Source: Candidatus Poribacteria bacterium
GTDB taxonomy: Bacteria; Poribacteria; WGA-4E; WGA-3G
DNA length: 45,815 bases
NCBI GenBank assembly: GCA_022823085.1
Contig: JAJDXV010000149.1
Span: forward strand, 1 to 45,815
Direction of reading: 5' to 3'
Under the pieces are notes generated by a model that was not told the DNA's origin, made no database searches, and saw only the letters and a program-made list of their open reading frames with translations. Made by a program: the position numbers and the translations under genes. Of the stretch, positions 40,957-45,815 are shown piece after piece; the stretch's first letter is position 1; every line of letters begins with the position of its first letter.

Positions 40957-43900
40957 GTGAAAACCAGCAAATACATCGCTCTAATGATCCTAATATGCGT
41001 CGGATTAGGATTTGGAACGGTTGATGCCCAAGAAAACCTTGCACAGCAGGTATATACGATCCTGGAGCAAAGCTGCCTCAACTGCCACGGACCCCACGGT
41101 TCCTATACTGAGAAACTCGTCATTCAAAGCAGCCAAGAACTTATTAGCACTGGAAAAGTTATCCCCGGAAACCCCAACGGTTCCATCTTCTATCAACGCC
41201 TCATTGAAACTGCAGTGGAAAAACGGATGCCACTCGGACAGCCGCCCTTGCCTCCTACAGCGATTGAGACGATCCGACAGTGGATCCAAGCAGGCGCACC
41301 AGATTGGAACGCTTTTGATAGAACTGACATCAACTTCATCACACCCAAGCAAATGCTTGAAACGATTGAGAACCATATTAATTCACTTCCACCGTTTGAC
41401 CGCACCTTCGCACGCTACTTTACATCAACACATCTCTATAACGCTGGCGAAACCACTGAAACCCTTCGCGCATATCAACGCGCCCTCTCAAAACTCGTGA
41501 ACAGTCTCTCTTGGGGACGCGAAGTCACCAATCCGCAACCCATTGACCCGCAAGCGACGGTCTTCTATATTGATCTCCGAGACTACGAGTGGGAGATCGG
41601 CACCAACCGATGGACGTTGATTGAAACGGAATATCCGTATAAGGTTGAGTTCGACGCACCAACACAGACAACACTCCGTGACAAACTAACCCATCTGCGC
41701 GAAGAAATGGACTGCGAGGTCCCGTTCGTCCATGTGGATTGGTTTCTCGCAACTGCATCCCTACCACCGCTCTATCACGACATCCTTGACCTTCCGCTAA
41801 CGGACAGCGAGTTGGAAACACGGCTTGAGGTGAACGTTGTCGAAAACCTTCGGAATGCAGCGGGCAGGCGCGTCTGGCGTGCAGGTTTCAACGATTCAGG
41901 AGTCTCCAATCATAACCGTATTGTAGAACGGCATCTCTCTCGCTACGGTGCGTATTGGAAAAGTTACGACTTTGCGGGGAGCATCGGCACACAAAATATC
42001 TTCACGCATCCGCTCTCTTTCACGCACGACGGCGGTGAGATCATCTTCAACCTTCCCAACGGGTTACAAGCCTACTATCTCGCAGATGCAGGCGGCAGAC
42101 GGTTAGATGAAGCACCCATAAACATCGTTCGCAACCTTGCTGTGAGTGATCCGACTGTCCGGAACGGTCTCTCTTGTATCGGTTGCCACACGGAGGGGAT
42201 GAAAGAATTTGAAGACCAAGTGCGTGGTATTGTTGAACAGAGTGAGAATCCTCCTTTTGACAAAGACCGGGCCTTGCGGCTTTATACGGCTCAAGCGACG
42301 ATGGATACGCTTGTGGAGGAGGATACGCAACGTTATCGGCAAGCACTTGAGGCAACAGGCGATGTATTTGGCGGTATTGAACCGGTGCAGCGGTTTCACG
42401 AGGCGTTTCAAAGACCACTTGATACCGCACACGCTGCAGCCACACTCGGTTTGGAGACCGAGGTATTCCTTGACAAGATTCGTGAGAATGTGAGTTTACA
42501 AAATTTGGGATTGCAGGTGTTAGAAAATGGCACGATGAAACGGGATGCATGGACTTCTAACTTTGAAGATGTGATTTCTGCGCTGAATACCCCTGATAGC
42601 ACCCTACCACCGGTTGTGGAACGCCCGGAGCGGATCCCTGGAGAATCTGTTCACATCCCCGATGCAAACCTACGTGCAGCAATTGCAGAAGCACTCAGTA
42701 AAGCACCAGGGGCCCCGATTACAGCAGAAGAAATGGAAACTTTAGAGCGGTTTGTAGCAGAGAACAAAAACATTAGCGATTTAACAGGGCTTGAATTCGC
42801 GAAGAATTTAACGACATTATATCTTCATCATAACGCGTTATCAGATATCTCGCCACTTGCCGCTTTAACAAAATTGCGTGAGATAGGGATCGGCCATAAC
42901 CCCTTATCAGATATCTCGCCACTTGCCGCTTTGACAAGATTGCGTTATATACGGCTTCACGATACTGAAGTTTCTGACCTTTCACCTCTTGCAGTCTTGC
43001 GCGATCTTGAAGATATAAATGTCGCACACACTCGTATATCAAGTCTCGCTCCCTTGGCAGGGCTCAAAAATCTGCAAAAGTTAGACACTATACACTCTGA
43101 TATTACGGACCTCTCGCCCTTAGCAGGATTGACAAACTTAACAAGATTGCTCCTATATGACTGCAAAGCAACCAACTTATCTCCCTTAAAAGGTTTAACA
43201 AAACTGAGATGGCTCGGTTTCCCGCACACCAATAATATCACGGACTTCTCCCCTTTGTCGGGATTAACAGAGTTGCGGCATCTTGACTTATTCCATACTG
43301 AGATTTCGGATATCTCGCCACTTGCAGGAATGACGAACTTAGAAACCTTGATACTTGACCACAATCGGATTGTAGATATCTCGCCCCTCGCCTCCTTGCA
43401 CAACTTAAAAAATTTAAAACTTCATGTAAATAACATATCGGACTTCTCACCCTTAGATGGCATACGTGAAAACTTAGAGGAGTTCACTTGGTTTAGCAAC
43501 CCAGGGTTTCCGCGAGGCGGTCCGAAGATTGAGGGACCGTGGTCATGGTTGCTATTATCACCGATAGGATCATGGGACTGGGAAGAATTGCTTACGGATT
43601 ATTTGGCAGAAGCCTCTGAGGGTAAGGTTACGGAACAGCAGATTGCGACCCACGGCGCGACGGTCGGGGATATGGTTGGAGATAGTACATGGTCAGTAGG
43701 GACCCTTGAGCCTTACAACAATGAATTCCATGAAAATGAATTCTATCGCAATATAGACAACCTTAAAAGGTTGCTGATTCTTGACGAAGATGAGATTGAA
43801 GAATGGCACGATCGGAAAGTTGTTGTTTACGGCTCTATCACGCTTTATTCTCCGCGGACCCAGGACACAAAGATATTCATGGGTGCCAGTCGGGCTCGGA

Positions 43901-45135
43901 AAGTCTGGCTCAACGGACAGTTAGTTTACGACAAGTTCATTGACGAGAACTGGAATTTTGATTATCAGGAGTTTTTCCCTGTCACACTAAAAAAAGGGAA
44001 AAATGTGGTGTTAGTGGCAGCTGGGTACTTCGGGCGATGGAATTTCTTTTTCGGGTTTGAACCTGGCACCGAATATCAGGTATTCAATCCCAGTGTTGGA
44101 TACACCTTCTCTGATTCTAAAATCCATGTGGGTGACACATTTACCCTTGACCTCAGCGCGGAAGATGTAATAGATTTAGCGGGATGGCAATTTGACATTG
44201 CGTTTGACCCTGCGATCCTTGAAGTCGTTGAAGTCAACGAAGGCGATTTCCTGAAAATAGATGGAGGCGCGACTTTTTTCCAAAGCGGGACGATTGATAA
44301 CACAACTGGCAAAATCACAGGCCTGAATGCAATACGTTTCAACGAGAACGGTGCCACGGGGACAGGAACACTGCTGTCAGTAACGTTCTTAGCCAAAGCA
44401 GAGGGTGAAACCCAATTGACACTCAACAACTTCCACTTGGGATCGACCACAAGTGAACCCATTGCTGCACCCCCTCCCGAGGTCGTCATCACTATTGAAG
44501 GACAACTCGCTACTGGAGATGTAAACCAAGACGGGCAGGTCAACGTTCTGGATATGATCCTCATTTCTCGATACTTCGGAGAAGATGCATCTGCTAATCC
44601 ACAGGTTGACGTAAATCGGGACGGCATTATCAATATCCAAGACCTCATCGTTGTCGCACAACACCTCGGTGAATCAACTGTTTCTGCCGCACCCTCCGTT
44701 ATTGCAGCAATAAATAACGGAGAACTAACACCTGCGATGGTCCAAGCGTGGATCGCACAAGCACAAATTGAAGATGATGGCTCCATTGCCTTCCGACAAG
44801 GCATCGCCAACCTTGAACGTCTTCTGACACTGTTCATCCCAGACGAAACCGCTCTACTTCACAACTACCCGAACCCGTTCAACCCAGAGACATGGATACC
44901 CTATCAACTCGCTGAACCCGCAGAAGTTACCTTGACGATTCATGCCGTAAATGGTACGCGGGTCCGGACGTTGACGTTAGGGTATCAACCTGCTGGTATC
45001 TACCAAACCCGCACCCGTGCAGCGTATTGGGACGGAAAAAATGACGTGGGTGAACCTGTCGCAAGTGGTGTCTACTTCTATACACTCACAGCAGGCGATT
45101 TCAACGCCACCCGAAAAATGCTGATAGCGAAATAA
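40957..45135 (+). CDS. Mosaic secreted protein: cytochrome c, LRR, cohesin, dockerin, sorting domain (1392 aa)
   Basis: The GTG at 40957 has AAGGAG eight bases upstream; a TTG at 40924 precedes that site. A signal peptide (1-24, TVDAQ) is followed by a heme-c motif CLNCH (40-44) and a planctomycete-like cytochrome c domain (to about 105). A second heme motif CIGCH (407-411) ends a large unnamed domain. About 11 internalin-type 22-residue LRRs (DISPLAALTKLREI) fill roughly 600-850. A carbohydrate-binding-like part (about 860-1040) leads to a cohesin-like domain (1046-1165), a type I dockerin with two calcium loops (GDVNQDGQVNVLDM, VDVNRDGIINIQDL; 1186-1241) and a FlgD-like/T9SS-like C-terminal domain (about 1300-1392). 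I infer a surface protein that binds and transfers electrons. Confidence 0.9.
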   Translation: MKTSKYIALMILICVGLGFGTVDAQENLAQQVYTILEQSCLNCHGPHGSYTEKLVIQSSQELISTGKVIPGNPNGSIFYQRLIETAVEKRMPLGQPPLPPTAIETIRQWIQAGAPDWNAFDRTDINFITPKQMLETIENHINSLPPFDRTFARYFTSTHLYNAGETTETLRAYQRALSKLVNSLSWGREVTNPQPIDPQATVFYIDLRDYEWEIGTNRWTLIETEYPYKVEFDAPTQTTLRDKLTHLREEMDCEVPFVHVDWFLATASLPPLYHDILDLPLTDSELETRLEVNVVENLRNAAGRRVWRAGFNDSGVSNHNRIVERHLSRYGAYWKSYDFAGSIGTQNIFTHPLSFTHDGGEIIFNLPNGLQAYYLADAGGRRLDEAPINIVRNLAVSDPTVRNGLSCIGCHTEGMKEFEDQVRGIVEQSENPPFDKDRALRLYTAQATMDTLVEEDTQRYRQALEATGDVFGGIEPVQRFHEAFQRPLDTAHAAATLGLETEVFLDKIRENVSLQNLGLQVLENGTMKRDAWTSNFEDVISALNTPDSTLPPVVERPERIPGESVHIPDANLRAAIAEALSKAPGAPITAEEMETLERFVAENKNISDLTGLEFAKNLTTLYLHHNALSDISPLAALTKLREIGIGHNPLSDISPLAALTRLRYIRLHDTEVSDLSPLAVLRDLEDINVAHTRISSLAPLAGLKNLQKLDTIHSDITDLSPLAGLTNLTRLLLYDCKATNLSPLKGLTKLRWLGFPHTNNITDFSPLSGLTELRHLDLFHTEISDISPLAGMTNLETLILDHNRIVDISPLASLHNLKNLKLHVNNISDFSPLDGIRENLEEFTWFSNPGFPRGGPKIEGPWSWLLLSPIGSWDWEELLTDYLAEASEGKVTEQQIATHGATVGDMVGDSTWSVGTLEPYNNEFHENEFYRNIDNLKRLLILDEDEIEEWHDRKVVVYGSITLYSPRTQDTKIFMGASRARKVWLNGQLVYDKFIDENWNFDYQEFFPVTLKKGKNVVLVAAGYFGRWNFFFGFEPGTEYQVFNPSVGYTFSDSKIHVGDTFTLDLSAEDVIDLAGWQFDIAFDPAILEVVEVNEGDFLKIDGGATFFQSGTIDNTTGKITGLNAIRFNENGATGTGTLLSVTFLAKAEGETQLTLNNFHLGSTTSEPIAAPPPEVVITIEGQLATGDVNQDGQVNVLDMILISRYFGEDASANPQVDVNRDGIINIQDLIVVAQHLGESTVSAAPSVIAAINNGELTPAMVQAWIAQAQIEDDGSIAFRQGIANLERLLTLFIPDETALLHNYPNPFNPETWIPYQLAEPAEVTLTIHAVNGTRVRTLTLGYQPAGIYQTRTRAAYWDGKNDVGEPVASGVYFYTLTAGDFNATRKMLIAK

Positions 45136-45207
45136 TATCAAATGAGCTTATGATAACTCGGATGCTGATGTTTATTAGCTTCCCATTCCCTAGGCGTGAT
45201 TTTTTCT

Positions 45208-45236
45208 TTGACAAGGAACGTGAAGTGTGTTACACT
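45208..45236 (+). promoter_or_regulatory. Strong sigma70-type promoter before the Rpn-like ORF
   Basis: TTGACA (45208-45213) and TACACT (45231-45236) are 17 bases apart, with TGT before the -10 box as an extended -10. The start would be near 45243, only about six bases before the first in-frame start codon. Either the transcript is almost leaderless or translation begins at a later start. Confidence 0.55.
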
Positions 45237-45248
45237 CTATGATATAAG

Positions 45249-45815
45249 TTGGAAGCGTGCGTCCCAGAAGAGGCAGGCAGGTCTGGAACGGTCTTGCGCC
45301 AGGAACACTCCGATCCCCCGGAGATGCGGCAAGCGCTCCTTGATGCGTTAGCTGGGCTCAGGGACTTGCATACACAGGACAGAGAGGCATATACGCGCGC
45401 TATCTTATATCTCTTCCTTCTTATCCTGCACCGTAGAAAAGCAGGCGAACATCAAGACTTACTTCGTATCCTCACGCAAGAGGATATACAGAATCAGGAG
45501 ATCGTAGACATGGCAGACTCTATCATTGAACTCAGCGAACAACGCGGCGAACAACGCGGCGAACAACGCGGCGTTCAGCGCGGCATCGAACAAGGCATCA
45601 AACAAGGCATCGAACAAGGCATCGAACAAGGGGCGCGGCGGACGAGTATCGAAAGCACACTCGCTATTCTCAATACCCGATTCCCTGACGCTGACGCTGA
45701 TACACTCACATCAGCACTTGAAGTTATTGAAAACCTCAACCGGCTCAAGCAGCTCAATGTTGAGGCATCTGTCGTTGAGAGTTTTCGCGCCTTTCAAGAA
45801 CGCCTACAGGTTTGA
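45249..45815 (+). CDS. C-terminal part of an Rpn-family (PD-(D/E)XK) nuclease-like protein, 188 aa
   Basis: The helical segment MRQALLDALAGLRDLHTQDR, then YTRAILYLFLLILHRRKAGE, the repeat region and a final helical module resemble the C-terminal half of Rpn recombination-promoting nuclease/putative transposase proteins. The N-terminal PD-(D/E)XK nuclease domain is absent. The reading opens at a TTG at 45249, with an ATG at 45324 as an alternative. Upstream DNA (45136-45248) encodes no matching domain in any frame, so the gene looks 5'-truncated or rearranged. The stop is the last codon of the window. Whether the fragment is expressed from the promoter at 45208 is unknown. Confidence 0.6.
   Translation: MEACVPEEAGRSGTVLRQEHSDPPEMRQALLDALAGLRDLHTQDREAYTRAILYLFLLILHRRKAGEHQDLLRILTQEDIQNQEIVDMADSIIELSEQRGEQRGEQRGVQRGIEQGIKQGIEQGIEQGARRTSIESTLAILNTRFPDADADTLTSALEVIENLNRLKQLNVEASVVESFRAFQERLQV
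45537..45632 (+). repeat. Eight 12-bp tandem units within the Rpn-like gene
   Basis: GAACAACGCGGC occurs three times, followed by GTTCAGCGCGGC and then four ATCGAACAAGGC-like units. The encoded tetrapeptides (RGEQ, QGIE) form a polar helical linker. Such in-frame repeats can gain or lose units by slippage, changing linker length without breaking the frame. Confidence 0.8.

Noticed and set aside
44076..44837. 253-residue minus-strand ORF opposite the mosaic gene
   Set aside because: It is an out-of-frame shadow of the cohesin-dockerin region, Ser/Pro-rich, with no ribosome binding site or plausible fold.
1..45815. tRNA, rRNA or CRISPR arrays
   Set aside because: I found no cloverleaf-like genes with GGTTCGANTCC arms, no rRNA segments and no regularly spaced direct repeats apart from the short arrays listed.

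Overview
The window is a gene-dense piece of a bacterial chromosome with moderate GC content. The most telling signature is the last large protein (40957-45135). Its C-terminal module (NYPNPFNPETWIPYQLAEP, then a FlgD-like/T9SS-like strand pattern) joined to dockerin, cohesin, LRR and cytochrome-c modules is a combination I associate with Candidatus Poribacteria and related PVC/FCB-like lineages. The lineage is an inference; no rRNA marker is present. An outer membrane is supported by two TonB-dependent receptors, several lipoproteins and an MCE/Mla transporter. TTG and GTG starts are frequent. I found no tRNA, rRNA or CRISPR array.

Layout. 1-578: N-terminal stub of a possible type I restriction protein (minus strand) and a small frameshifted gene. 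579-3301: lipoprotein, PfkB-type sugar kinase and nitroreductase. 3340-4744 (minus): an acidic protein of unknown function with a 39-residue very basic ORF behind it. 5363-10980: two tandem paralogous TonB-dependent receptors. 11077-12787: two tandem paralogous methyltransferases. 13121-16550: the conserved rpsF-ssb-rpsR-rplI-dnaB block, with a good promoter and a candidate S6:S18 autoregulatory leader. 16556-19833: mlaE-mlaF-mlaD, where MlaD carries a beta-rich C-terminal extension. 19887-25308: radA, a PIN/TRAM (YacL-like) gene, ispD, ispF and cysS, an order resembling the Bacillus radA-disA-yacL-ispD-ispF-gltX-cysE-cysS region. 25333-28781: a lipoprotein cluster with one HExxH metallopeptidase and two discoidin-like proteins. 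28838-32708: dprA, a DUF2283 protein, tsaD, tsaC and a one-TM protein. 32710-33753 (minus): Gfo/Idh/MocA oxidoreductase. 34068-36774: guaB, a stand-alone NuoI-like ferredoxin and an MT-A70 methyltransferase. 36861-39731: a 956-residue helical protein I cannot assign. 39926-40837: a malate/lactate-dehydrogenase-like protein without the usual catalytic residues. 40957-45135: the mosaic cytochrome/LRR/cohesin/dockerin protein. 45249-45815: the C-terminal part of an Rpn-like nuclease.

The intergenic DNA is unusually informative. There are two non-autonomous MITE-like elements with terminal inverted repeats and target duplications (14342-14462 and 21310-21411). A hairpin family with a conserved TGTYA loop and varying paired stems occurs at three loci. 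A leader of about 65 bp is duplicated in front of cysS and the nuoI-like gene, and several strong sigma70-type promoters can be read. Most genes are housekeeping. The most unusual material is the mosaic surface protein, the unassigned 956-residue protein, the MlaD extension, the duplicated leader and the dispersed hairpin family.
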